Source: Plasmopara viticola | Lineage: Eukaryota > Oomycota > Peronosporomycetes > Peronosporales > Peronosporaceae | DNA length: 64,000 nucleotides | Reading direction: 5' to 3' | Assembly (NCBI GenBank): GCA_001695595.3 | Contig: MBPM02000077.1 | Span: forward strand, 124,001-188,000 | Shown: positions 34,469 through 45,099 of the stretch, in pieces | Numbering within the stretch: the stretch's first letter is position 1 | Layout: each line of letters opens with the position of its first letter | Notes under the pieces: generated by a model | The model's database searches: none | Told to the model about the DNA's origin: nothing | What the model saw: the letters and a program-made list of their open reading frames with translations, nothing else | Made by a program: the position numbers and the translations under genes

Positions 34469-34807
34469 ATGCTGACCAATCAAAGTGCAGCTTCATATCT
34501 TCAGCCACCGCTTTTCACAAATTTACGAGCGCCGGCAACTTTTTCTGCTTCCTCGGATTATTTGTCATTGCTTTACCACGTAATCACTATGTCGAACCTC
34601 GAAAATGCCACTTTTCTTACTTTTGCAGCGACGGAATGCTCTGTTAAGGCTTTTGCCAAATTGAACGGCTTTGCTGTGAGACTCAAACGTACCAAAAAGA
34701 GCAAAACAGGTGAATTAAGGAAGGTTTGGCTCGGATGTGTTCACAGTGGTTGTGACAAGAAAAAGGGTAATGGCATACGGAACACATCTACGTTAAAAAC
34801 AAGCTAA
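34469..34807 (+). CDS. Truncated FAR1/WRKY-GCM1-type DNA-binding fragment inside MULE 1
   Basis: 112 codons from the ATG at 34469 (inside the left TIR) or, more plausibly, 73 codons from the in-frame ATG at 34589. The C-terminal half contains KAFAKLNGFAVRLKRTKKSK then RKVWLGCVHSGCDKKK, the pattern of the FAR1-like zinc domain at the N-terminus of MULE transposases and FAR1-like host proteins. The remaining zinc ligands and the whole transposase core are missing, so this is a relic or a minimal DNA-binding peptide. Its position directly behind the TIR is where a MULE transposase would begin. Confidence 0.5.
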   Translation: MLTNQSAASYLQPPLFTNLRAPATFSASSDYLSLLYHVITMSNLENATFLTFAATECSVKAFAKLNGFAVRLKRTKKSKTGELRKVWLGCVHSGCDKKKGNGIRNTSTLKTS

Positions 34808-35169
34808 AATTCTATCAGATCATGATTAATCTCATAAAACAATACACATTATAATGGCACATAGTACCAATCGTACCTCGAACGCGCGTTGGTGAAGTCC
34901 TTTGTTTAACGTTAGCAATAGAAAACCTCGTGACATGTTCCATCCTAGATATCGCAAAATTGACGGGGGCTCTCCTTGCTGTATTTCCAATACAATTTTC
35001 ATATCGTCACGTAATACGTGTTGCGTCTCGAGCAGAAACTCGTAAATTGGTGCTTCTGGCCAATAATCGAGACATCTTTCCTTCATATTAGAGAATTTAT
35101 CAGACAAGAGCAAATCATTAATTATTGTGCATCTAACTTTTTCTTACTTTTATTTCATTGCACAAGACG

Positions 35170-35649
35170 GTTTTGAATGCAACAATAAACGGTCGGATAG
35201 CTCCTTAATGCAATGGATCATAATGATGGATCCGAGATCTATCACTGTTTGCTTCAATGATGCAACAAGTTTATCGTGTTGCTCTTTCCTCTTCTCATCT
35301 CTCAAAGCTTGGTCTTGCTCATGTTTTTCGATGAGTGCGGTAATGGGAGCCCAGCCGCTGCTCGTTTTGCTCTTTGCTGTAAACGCAATTGCGACTCCTG
35401 TACCGCCAACTCTGCAGCAGCAACCACACGACTGGATGTGACGAGATAACGAGATTGCACCTGTTTATGACGCATCAATGAATGCACATTATCCCAGCGC
35501 AAAGTGTAGACGCTATCAGGTCTCAAGCTGTCAAATTTGACTTCCATCGTCGGCTCCAGTGCGTCAAGCGAATGTGCATGATGTGACATTAATGGATCGT
35601 TAACGTTACATTCGTTTTCGTCTCTTTCACTCGCTCGAAATCGACCCAA
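35170..35649 (-). pseudogene. Frameshifted coding segment of unknown origin inside MULE 1
   Basis: The minus strand is open from 35649 to 35302 without an ATG at its start and contains LRPDSVYTLRWDNVHSL and a helical LAVQESQLRLQQRAKRAA. In another frame the reading continues as ALIEKHEQDQALRDEKRKE (about 35340-35280) into a coiled-coil-like helix ending near 35170. The two pieces look like one protein split by a frameshift. The composition is coding-like but I do not recognise the family. It may be a host gene fragment captured by the transposon. Confidence 0.45.
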
Positions 35650-37044
35650 ATCTTATATTACTGCCTCAATTTTCAACAGTTGGAAACTCACATCGTACTC
35701 GTGGATAACAGACACTCATACGGACCATTGCCCTGCTGATCTGCGAGAGATAAAAATGGTCTATATTTTATCTTACGCCGTAATAGGGTATTGAAATCGA
35801 TATGTCGACAATACCTCCACGACATACATATAGCGAAACCCGTGGAACCGTTTGCGATAGGAGCGAGGCGACTGTCAAAGGATCATTTTTTCGGATGAGA
35901 AGTTACAGCATAATGTAAACATACAAAAAAGTGTTATATAAACATTCCAATAATTGCATAACTTTTACGAGATTTGTGAAATAGCGGTAACTGAAGATAT
36001 AAAGCTGTACTTTGATTGGTCAGCATAAAGAGGGGGTGTAGGGGGGCGCTCCCTTATTATAAATTGACATCATTTCTAAAAATAAATTCAGAAATTGCTG
36101 CGGTCGATGCATTCCATGCTACTATCATTGTACACTGTAGTCAAGACCTCAGCATTTTAAGTACTACTAGCACGCTACCTAAGTAATACTTCTTGTCATC
36201 CCGCACCATATATATGTGTGGTGCTTACGATGCAAGCAAGAACATGCACTATGACTTCTTGTCCGACGAGACGCTCACACGAAAAGAAACCCATGATAGT
36301 AACTCTACCTTCTGGTTTTCGACATTCAACAGTTCACGCGGACAAGAATTACATTGTGTGAACGCTGCTTGACCTTTTGTAAAGGCATAAAGAATGCTGT
36401 GACCATAGCATTGTCATATAAAAGCAGCTTGTATCTTAAATAATTGGGCAATGGACCGATAACAGACTAAGGATGTGCCTCGTAAAGAATACGCAATATC
36501 GTTTTAAGACAAGCATTTTAATAATCACTTCTATGATATAAGGCTTCTATGATGGGCATGCATATTTCGACCGTACGAAAGTTCTTTCGCACTAATTCGT
36601 AATAATTTGATGTTCAAGAACTTCGAAAGTGCGCAAGCAATCACATTGTCGTTGTCAACTCAAGACCGTTCGAGAAATACTGTACCTGTTCACGTTGCAG
36701 GAATTCATGATTTGTGATCTTCCCGGTCAAGCTCGCTATTTCGTAGTGTCGGTAGATGTCACTCTTTGATTTTTATAACCAAAGTCGGATTGGTCATATC
36801 GATGACTGCCGGTGGGTCGGGTTATTGCACGATGTCCAAGCCACTTATAGAGTAATAGAGCTTGAATATCCTGGAAAGAAAACAAATAGGTGTATAAGAC
36901 CATTCAATCGAAGAAGACGAGATTGTTTGAAAAGCCTAGGAGGAAAATATTACTAAATTTTTAAAACTGGTGTGAAACCTTCAACCTCCTGACCCATGCA
37001 AAGGCGCTTTTATTTTCTCTAACGATCAATCTTGCAGCTATGCA

Positions 37045-37076
37045 GATTGGTCTGCTGCTAAAACCGCAGACCAATC
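37045..37076. repeat. Small perfect inverted repeat (hairpin)
   Basis: GATTGGTCTGC, a ten-base loop, then GCAGACCAATC: a perfect 11-bp stem. No T-run follows and no gene is adjacent. Function unknown. Confidence 0.6.
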
Positions 37077-39044
37077 GACCGGTAAAGAGTTTTCATAGTG
37101 ATTAAATCTCGTGACAGTAAAGTGGTGGGGTGATTGTTCACCTTATATACACTGAATAAAACAAATTGCCATTTTCGCTCGAGACATTTTGATCTATACA
37201 GCAACGGCATCGTTGGTATGCGATTAGGAGCATTCTGACCGCATCAAGCATGTAAATTGCCAAAGAACAGTGCTTCAGCCTCCCGACACGTATTTGGATC
37301 CATCTAACTCCGACTTTTCTGCATAATTTATATTTACTGCCTTCGTTCGCAGTTGCTACTGAAAGTCTCGTTGGCAGCTCATGCATTCTTTCAACTCCTT
37401 ATTACTTTCATCTCTGTAAATGGTAGCCGCATAGTGGTGGCTATTAGTAGCTGCCATACAGCAAATAGTGGCCATAATGTTTGATACATTTTCTTAGCCA
37501 CCCCTTTACCTGCTCGATTCTGGAAGAACTTTATGCTGATGAACTTTGAGTCTAGCCAGTGCAAGTGTGATAACATTTTTGACGTTTCGATGTGAACGGC
37601 TGATTAGATAGCACTTACTACAAAACAACATTTGTGTTTTCATCATTTGTTCATCCTTTCTCTCAAGTGAAGACTTCAAAGCCCGTAAAAGATTGTAATG
37701 TCTCATAATTTCTAGCTTATTGTGACGCTAGTGATGCCAATTGCCAAGGGATGACATTGTGTGTCAATTGAAGACTTCTTCCACTTTTGGTAGCTTCTAC
37801 TACAGAAAAACTATTGGCCAAAAACGTCTTTTGTGTCGATATGCTGTCGTCGATACTATGATGGCTTTTGTCTCTGCAGCGTCTTTAGTTTCAGGTTGTA
37901 TCAACCTTCTCAAGTGCATTTACCCCAAGCTTAGTCTCTGTCCCTCAGACCTCACCCATAACAGAGACTGCGCCAGTAACAGCGATTTTGTTTGTAGCTA
38001 AAGCTGCGTCTGCCACAAAGACTCTGCCTGAGCTGAGGGCTGCGAGCTCTTAAGGCCTGTCTTTTGAAGGCAAACTTAGCAAGGAAGGCTCTGGAAGAGT
38101 CTATTTTTCAACTGCGGTGGTAAGCGCCTACTGCTCTACATTAAGTCGATCAGTAAGATGAGGGGTTTTGCGATCATTTATGTTAACACTCGCCTGCCGC
38201 TTCGCTCGTTAGGGCTGCTGAAGAGCACCACCTTTATCAAAAACAAACCTTTCCTTCAAAGCATGCTGTAATAGGTTTTGACATGCCGTAAAACTTATCG
38301 GTCATGCAAAAATCCTCAACAATGATTTATCCGGACAATGGCGCGACCTATAATGCCCTTAATCTAAAAGTCACCAAAATCGGGGACCAAGGAATTGAGG
38401 TTCGGTACATTCGCATGATGACTTCAGACTTTCCTTCTAGACAGCGGGTTAATCAATGAAGAAAAGTGCGGTTTTGGGTGGGAACTACCCGGCCAATGCA
38501 GGCCATGGCGCCGCGCAACTTTATGACAGCTATGCGTATTCCTTAGTACTGCATCAAATTCCACTGAAGCTTTTCACTTGATAGTGCACGAAGTTCAAAA
38601 ACAAGGGCGGTACGAATATGCTTTCAAACACTACTAAATACTATTCCTAGAAACTAACTATATGAAGACCTATCTAGAAATTGAATAGGGCTCGAAGGAG
38701 TAGCAGGTCAAATGTAATAATTTTAAACGTTGTGCTCTACATTTGTGCTCTTTGACTACAAATTTGTTTAAGCTCACCTTTGAGATGTCTCGGCTCGGGC
38801 ATCCTGCTAAGCTAGACGTCAGAAGCACGTGAGAACACCTTGCTTCGATTTTAAAATAGCAATGGCCCGGGCAAGCATTCCCAGGTCGGTCAAAGGACAT
38901 TTTCGAACTATCGGATTAGAATATACGTGCCACTTCATGGTGTCGTGAGAATACCTGTGCTACATAGCAAACTCCACATAGAAGTATCCAACCGCGGACA
39001 AGAAGCGCCAAAAAAGCCAACCCTATCTTGGCCTTATGCTTTCA

Positions 39045-39094
39045 GAGCAAATTCAAGCGCTTACGTTCATTAACGTAAGCGCTTGAGTTTGCTC
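39045..39094. repeat. Long inverted repeat: 23-bp stem, 4-base loop
   Basis: The left arm 39045-39067 (starting GAGCAAATTCAAGCGC) pairs with the right arm 39072-39094 (ending GCGCTTGAGTTTGCTC) with one mismatch around the loop CATT. Such a compact, near-perfect palindrome is unusual in degenerate DNA and would fold into a stable hairpin as RNA or as single-stranded DNA. No gene lies within 3 kb. Confidence 0.8.
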
Positions 39095-42000
39095 TCAGGG
39101 TCGGCACGGGTGGTCAGGTAAAAAAATCTCCGGACTTTTGGGTTCTTTTAAGGTGCGATAAAATTTTATGACTTTCGACTCATGTTTTTTACTGTCGGAT
39201 CTACCCTTGCGCTGTGTCTGAGCACTAAAAAGGTTTCATTTTTTGTTCTGAGCTTTTAATTTGGTCGATCAAGCAAAGTGCCCAGCCTTATGAATGTACG
39301 CGTATTCTCAATCGTATGACAAATTAATGGTAGCTATTGACGCTATCAGTCGCTGTATGGCCATTCGTACCCGACTTTTTATGGATAAAAGGCTCTCAAA
39401 ATGTGCTGGACTATATACAGGACCCAGGTGAGACTCAAATTATATAGACCCAATTGTCTCTGAAGACACCTCACGCTCCATAAAAATGATGGGTACGTCG
39501 ACATCGTCTTACGAAGGTCATGGTGTACGCTAACTCATGACCCTTTAGTTTAATTCGTAGTTTCAAATCGCACTTCTAGAGGCAGGTTCTTAGTACTCAA
39601 CATCACTTTATCACCTTCATCTAAAGTCTAGACACTTTTCTGTTTTGATCCGATAGTATCATTTTTTTATTTTGAGACGATATGATCGCGGTCTTTCCTC
39701 GCTATTTGTAATTCGACATCTCAAAAAAATGTCCGACCAACTTTTCCCATTACGGAAAGTGGACTATTATTGGATCAAAGGCTTTCCGGTCTCCTTCTTT
39801 TTCTATCACGTGCGCCGAGGAGCAAGCGGAAGTTAAAAGTGTCTAACACCATTCTGAAAAAAGAGCTTCAAGCCCGCAGATGCGTGAAATGCATTCTTAA
39901 GAGCAGCATAGTGATAATTACGGGTAGCTTATCAGTCCACGAATGTCGCACGCCAGCGCACATACTTCAAAGTGTCTTTTCTAGCATGCAATTGATCTTT
40001 CCGCCGTACTGTAAATACAGCAAACCAATTTCCAATAGCTAAAGCCTCGTTTTCCAAAACACAGCGGTATAATGCAAAACTTACAAACGACACCATACTA
40101 TCGGAAAACCATGTTATCTAACCACTAGGTTATAAATAGTCTTGCTGTTTGTTCCTCATTTATCTAGCTGGAACAGGTGCAGCTTGCTTAGGGGAAACTA
40201 TGTTCGTGCGAGCCTAGGACAAAATTAAGACTTATGGACTTCCAATAGTCAGCCGGTACTTGCAAGCTATGGGAGGAATATAACGTGTAAACCGCGATTT
40301 CGACTTTCTGATGGGTCTCACATAGCTATACATGTTTGGTCACCCACGTCTACATACGACCAATATGTAGTGGAGACTGTGAGAAAATCTCACTGGCCCA
40401 AATGACCGCTGATTGAAGCATCATAAGCCTCTATTCTCTACCTCTCCATCGTTTGGAGCATCGCGTGTTCAAAAAAAAGGTCTCTTCTGCTTAAAATTTT
40501 TAAGGGCCGATCTGATGGCTATAGACGAATACAGCCTCGTAGTATACCCAATCATGAGTCTGTGGTGGTTGATAAAAATGTGTGGCCAATCGACTAGAAG
40601 CATTTGGTACTTCTTGTGCATCACTTACTCTATAGCACACCGATAGGCGTCTAACTCTCCAGAGGGGAAGACCCGACTCCGTTATTTAGGTTTGCTATCT
40701 ACCAGATTTAGTGCACTGCAAAACGCACAGTCAGACATGGTGTTAAGTAACACGTCTTTCCATAGAATCCTTGTTTGTGTAGTAGGCATCGTTGTATGGT
40801 TTAATTACTATGCATTATAGCTAGCCTCCATTTTCGTTTGCTTTTTTAAAATGGAGAGTTGGTGACGAGTGTGGAAATTTTGAATCCTACATCATGTCAG
40901 TTTTAGCCTTCTAGCGAAGAAGGCATCATCATCTGTTGTCTGTGGATATTGCCTGGTGACTCAGTGGCACAAGATCAATTCCGCTTCTTGCTCCCCCATC
41001 CGGTCAGAGATTTAACGGTGAATCTCCGGACATCACACTCGAGTGCTATACAATAACGTCACACGCAATCTTTGTGACTTGTCCTATATCGAGAATGTAT
41101 TCATATAAGCTTCTGCCATATCTGGTCTTAAGCATACGAGCAACTGGAAAGCACACGCTAGGACCAGGCTGTTTAAGCGCGGGATGCTGGTAGTTTTCGA
41201 CCCATTTTGGAACCAGATTTCGTACCCCTTGAAACACTATGGAGTCGGTTTGGTCAGTGGGGCGTCTAGCCCACCTAACTATTACAAATCCGATTTAGGT
41301 GCAGGTAGCGTAGTCACACTTTTAAGTGTGATTGCTCGTCTACTTTTAGTGATTTATAACCGGCTGCCTTTATTCGGATCCAATGGGTATCGAGCCAAGC
41401 CCCCCGGAGCAACTAACCACTCGAGCCATAGGGCTAGTAATATCTGGATTTAGGAGACATTCTATCCGTGTGGACTTAGAGTGACCACAAGCGCTACCAT
41501 GTGCAACAAGACCACAAGCTCTACAATGTGTGACGGGATCATTAAGCACTTTGCACAGAGGAGGCGTAAAGAACGATGTACATTTCTTATGGCGAACAAC
41601 CGTTTACTAGCTACGTCTTCAGGGGGTCGGTGCAACAGAATGTAATTTGAAGACTGATTTACTACGAAAAACGATGTTTATCGTACCTTTAAATGTTAAT
41701 CTCATCTCGGTAATCATGGCAGGGACTCAAAAAGGTTCAGCATATGATGCCGATGGCACCAAAAGCCTTCATTCTTTCAAAGAATCTGAGACGAGAAGCC
41801 AGCTTTTACCACAAAAAAACGAACTATAGCAGTCAGGCGAAAAATTACTCCTTTCTGACACACAAAACAGTTTGTGCAATCCGTCAGCCGTGATGGCCCC
41901 TCCCTTCGTTTTGCTTTGTTTGACCTGCCAACCATTGTGGCCTCTCTTCAATCTATACAGCATTTTCGGCGCTGCATTCGAAGAAGTGCGTTGTGAGATA

Positions 42001-42531
42001 TGTATGACCAATCAAGTGATAGCGATTGATTATGTTTGTGTCCGTGTTCTGTTTCTCGATAAGCAATTTCCTCTTTATATAATTGTATGATTATAAGAAC
42101 GAGTATAATCAAAGAGAGGATTTGCATGATACAAGAGAGTGGGTTTGTATACATCCAGACAGGCATGAGGACGCCAGCCGCTTGTCTTGTACGGTACAAA
42201 AATCGAATAGCTGCCCGCGAGGCAATGGTGCTCCGACTAGATGCGATTGGGGGTGGTTACAGAAATTGTTACCAATAGAGGCACGGGGTATGACCAAATC
42301 CGCCTGTAACTGATGCTGATTGCGGGACTTCGAAAACCTCCATCACTTGAAAAGGATCAATTTTTAATACATCATGAATTCCCTTTTTCGTCATCACAAG
42401 CCGTGGTCATTACCTGCAGAAATTGATCCATTTTTGACATCCATTGATGTTGAAGTGATGGTCCGCCCCGATTATTCGCCGAATCTTAAGGCGCCTTCCA
42501 TCACTCCAGCCACACAAAGCGCTGCGAGTTG

Positions 42532-42545
42532 GCACTTGCGAATTT
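42532..42545 (+). promoter_or_regulatory. Inr-like oomycete core promoter motif
   Basis: GCACTTGCGAATTT matches 11 of 14 positions of the oomycete initiator consensus TCAYTYYNCAWTTT, about 40 bp upstream of the ATG at 42583. The distance fits the short 5' leaders usual in oomycetes. Confidence 0.45.
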
Positions 42546-42582
42546 GTCAGCTCCCGCGCACGTCACTCGGACCATCACTCTC

Positions 42583-43500
42583 ATGGCGTTTTTCAAGTTA
42601 AAGAGGACCGAGGCCGAAAAGGCCCAAGAGCGCACGCTCAAAGAGCTTGAACGCGAGGCAAAGACGCAACGCAAGCAAGCGGCCAAGGAGCACAAAGCGC
42701 AACAGCAAGAAGTCAAGCTGCAGCGCAAGATTGCCAAGCGTCGGGAGAAACAGGCTCAGAATGAGGCCAAGCAAGCAGACAAGGCAATTCGAAAGAGCCA
42801 TCGCCAGACTGCCAAGTATGTGAAAAAGGCGTCCAAAGCGTGTATGCGCGAAGCGCGCAAAGCTGAAAAGGAGCGCAAGCGTCTGGAACGTCGTCAGATG
42901 CGAATGGAGCAGCGGAACTCGACTGCGGTAGCTGCCGGAGGCGTAGCGGTCCCGCCGTTCTCGAAGAGTGCTAATTGCTACGTCTGTGGCAAGAAATTTG
43001 GTCAAATGGTGCATCGACGTCGGCACCACTGCCGTCAGTGCCGAGAGAGTTGCTGTCTGCAATGTACGAGCCGCACGCGTCAAGCTGTGCCGCAGCACGG
43101 ACTTTCAAAGCCACAAAAAGTCTGTGTGGTCTGTGAGACCATGGGTTCTAATGCTCAGGATGTGGCGTCGAGCTCGCAACCGCGTGAGCCGGCAGAGGTC
43201 GTCAGGGCACTAGCATCCAGCGGCCGCGCATCACGGCGTCCACGCTCGGCTCCTGTCTCGCGTCCGACAGGAGTGACAGTACCAATGCCACAGTCGACCC
43301 GTGGCCCGACACGAAGCAGGAGTAGCTCAATCTGGAAGCTGCCAATTCGGCCACTTTTGAAAAGGAAGAAGAGCGCCGAGCAATCACGCAATCGAAAGCT
43401 CGATCTCGACTTGCAAGTGGAAAAGCAAGCGATCTTTGGAGGACGTACGATTGAGTTGCAGCCGCAGGTGATGGCTTCGACTCTAAGAGAGGAAGGGTAA
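42583..43500 (+). CDS. FYVE-type zinc-finger protein with a basic coiled-coil N-terminus
   Basis: 305 residues, single exon. The open frame extends upstream only through non-ATG codons, so the ATG at 42583 is chosen; an Inr-like motif precedes it. Residues 1-112 are almost entirely Lys, Arg, Glu, Gln and Ala, a highly charged helix that should form a coiled coil. Residues 131-184 are a FYVE finger with ligands C132/C135, C150/C153, C158/C161 and C181/C184 and the basic patch RRRHHCRQC that in FYVE domains contacts phosphatidylinositol 3-phosphate. The usual WxxD before the finger is absent and RVC is replaced by KVC, so lipid specificity is uncertain. The C-terminal 120 residues are Arg/Ser/Pro-rich and likely disordered. 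It probably acts on endosomal membranes, by family analogy. Confidence 0.82.
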   Translation: MAFFKLKRTEAEKAQERTLKELEREAKTQRKQAAKEHKAQQQEVKLQRKIAKRREKQAQNEAKQADKAIRKSHRQTAKYVKKASKACMREARKAEKERKRLERRQMRMEQRNSTAVAAGGVAVPPFSKSANCYVCGKKFGQMVHRRRHHCRQCRESCCLQCTSRTRQAVPQHGLSKPQKVCVVCETMGSNAQDVASSSQPREPAEVVRALASSGRASRRPRSAPVSRPTGVTVPMPQSTRGPTRSRSSSIWKLPIRPLLKRKKSAEQSRNRKLDLDLQVEKQAIFGGRTIELQPQVMASTLREEG

Positions 43501-45060
43501 AGTGATCAAGGTCTTGAACGCCTGACGGTATCCTATCAGGGGGTGGGAGGGATCTCTCTATAATGCATGTGTCAGCACCTTCGCTGGGAAAGGTGTAACG
43601 TTAATTTTGTATACAATATGGAACTTTGTTGAGCGGTTTTTGCTTGTTAGTGCCTGATTATGGGCCGAAACTGTATCGCACACAGTACTTGCCTAGGCGC
43701 TGAAACTTCGCACGTCAATGGACGTGTACCATTTCTCCCTCTGTTGGTTGATGGCCATTGCGTCTTCAGCCCTTTCGCACGCAAGGTCCGTACCGTACAT
43801 GATCTTTCCATTCTAAAACCTTAGGGCTGTGGTTTGGACGTACCACACTTCATCTTTGACTCTGAAACTTTTCTCTTCTTAGTCTACTTGGGATTAGTGA
43901 AAGAAATTAGCAGACATTTTCGTGCACGGATCCTTTTACTGGTCACTAAAGGGAATTACAATGTGGAAAGCTCAGCGCATATTTGCGATGTGTAGAGTAC
44001 CCTCGAAAGAAGGGAAAGGCTATGACTGCTAGCATTATATGGACCACTTTGACGTAAGAAAAGTAGCAGAGGTATACAATTTGCTGCCGAACGCAAACTT
44101 ACTGTTATTGTCTGCTCACTCGAGCTGCGTGTAGCTACAAGAAGGTTTCATCCGCGCAAGTAGTGTGTCATGAAGTGCGCCAATTTCTTCGCCACTGCGT
44201 CTGCACCCGGTTTGAGTGACATTGAAGCTGTCACAAAGCTAATTTGGTCTAAAGAAAGGAATGATCATTTCTTACCGTGGCTGTGAGTACTTACGACACG
44301 TGATCGACATACACGGCGAAGCTAATTTTCAAACAAAAGCTCGCATGTTATTGGAGCTTGCGATCAGACAGGTTTAAGTTCGTATGAAGATCCTTGATTT
44401 GCAAGTATAGAAAGACTACAAAGCTTGACAGTTCGCGCAACTATTGTTTTCGCAATCTCGTAGTGCCATGGTAACCTACTGCTTTTTGGTCAGTCGTTGT
44501 GCCAGCATGGAGTTGCTCAAATCAACATTGCAGCCTCATATGGCCGGAGCCAGTTGTTACATGTAACTGCAGGACCCCACATATGAATCAATCGAAATAA
44601 AGAGGAAGTGACTGGACTCCGCTAAACTCACTATATAAATTCTAGCTTGTCGTCACTATAGTACTCACGTCACATATCATCGCAGGTCGCTATGAATTTC
44701 TATTGATATTAGCAAAATCGTAACCATAGGGTACATGCCCACTTCACCGCAATATATCTCCAATACGTAACGGCTCCCGACAAAGTAACTGCTACGGCGT
44801 GCCTTTCGCTGTGTCTCGATAACTCTAGAGTGCGTCAGTAGTTGCATAGTAAAAGTAACAGCGAAGTCAGACTTTCGTCAAACATGGAGTGGTCGTTTCG
44901 CCCGTAAGCCTCAAAATTCCTTCGTCATTTCTTCTACACTTGCTATACCATGCTTAACCGGTAGCTGGTCGTTTATGAGTGCTGCAACAGCACAGAACGA
45001 ACACTTGCGGCTTTGCTATAACTCAACTTTCTTTAAACAAGCCACACTTGCTACTCAGCT
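43501..45060. other. Intergenic spacer
   Basis: 1.5 kb of AT-rich DNA between the FYVE gene and the START/FYVE-like gene. No coding or repeat signal was seen. Confidence 0.4.
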
Positions 45061-45065
45061 ACACC

Positions 45066-45080
45066 TCACTTTCTCACACC
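45066..45080 (+). promoter_or_regulatory. Inr-like motif
   Basis: TCACTTTCTCACACC lies about 30 bp upstream of the ATG at 45100. The pyrimidine-rich TCAYTYY core fits an oomycete initiator, but the following T-run is missing, so this is weak. Confidence 0.3.
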
Positions 45081-45099
45081 CTCGAAAAGAGCAATAACA

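Larger units (their letters stand above)
34432..36053. mobile_element. MULE-type DNA transposon 1 with ~95-bp terminal inverted repeats
   Basis: The left end (34432-~34528), starting GGGAGCGCC and containing ATGCTGACCAATCAAAG, matches the reverse complement of the right end (~35963-36053) over about 90 bp with few differences. An imperfect 8-bp direct repeat flanks it (TTATTGTA at 34424-34431, TTATTATA at 36054-36061). The interior holds a plus-strand FAR1-like frame and minus-strand coding-like segments, but no complete transposase, so the element is non-autonomous. The class rests on TIR length and the FAR1-like domain; an 8-bp duplication would also fit hAT elements. Confidence 0.78.
36062..42525. 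other. AT-rich desert with two hairpins, no recognised gene
   Basis: No gene is supported in this stretch. Open frames are short and unlike anything I know. It contains an 11-bp perfect hairpin (37045-37076), a 23-bp near-perfect hairpin (39045-39094) and a weak tRNA-like A/B-box pair (41386-41434, minus). Confidence 0.4.

Noticed and set aside
42374..42601. A 75-codon plus-strand frame just upstream of the FYVE gene, considered as a first exon.
   Set aside because: No convincing splice pair joins it to the FYVE frame, and the Inr-like motif at 42532-42545 argues that transcription starts downstream.
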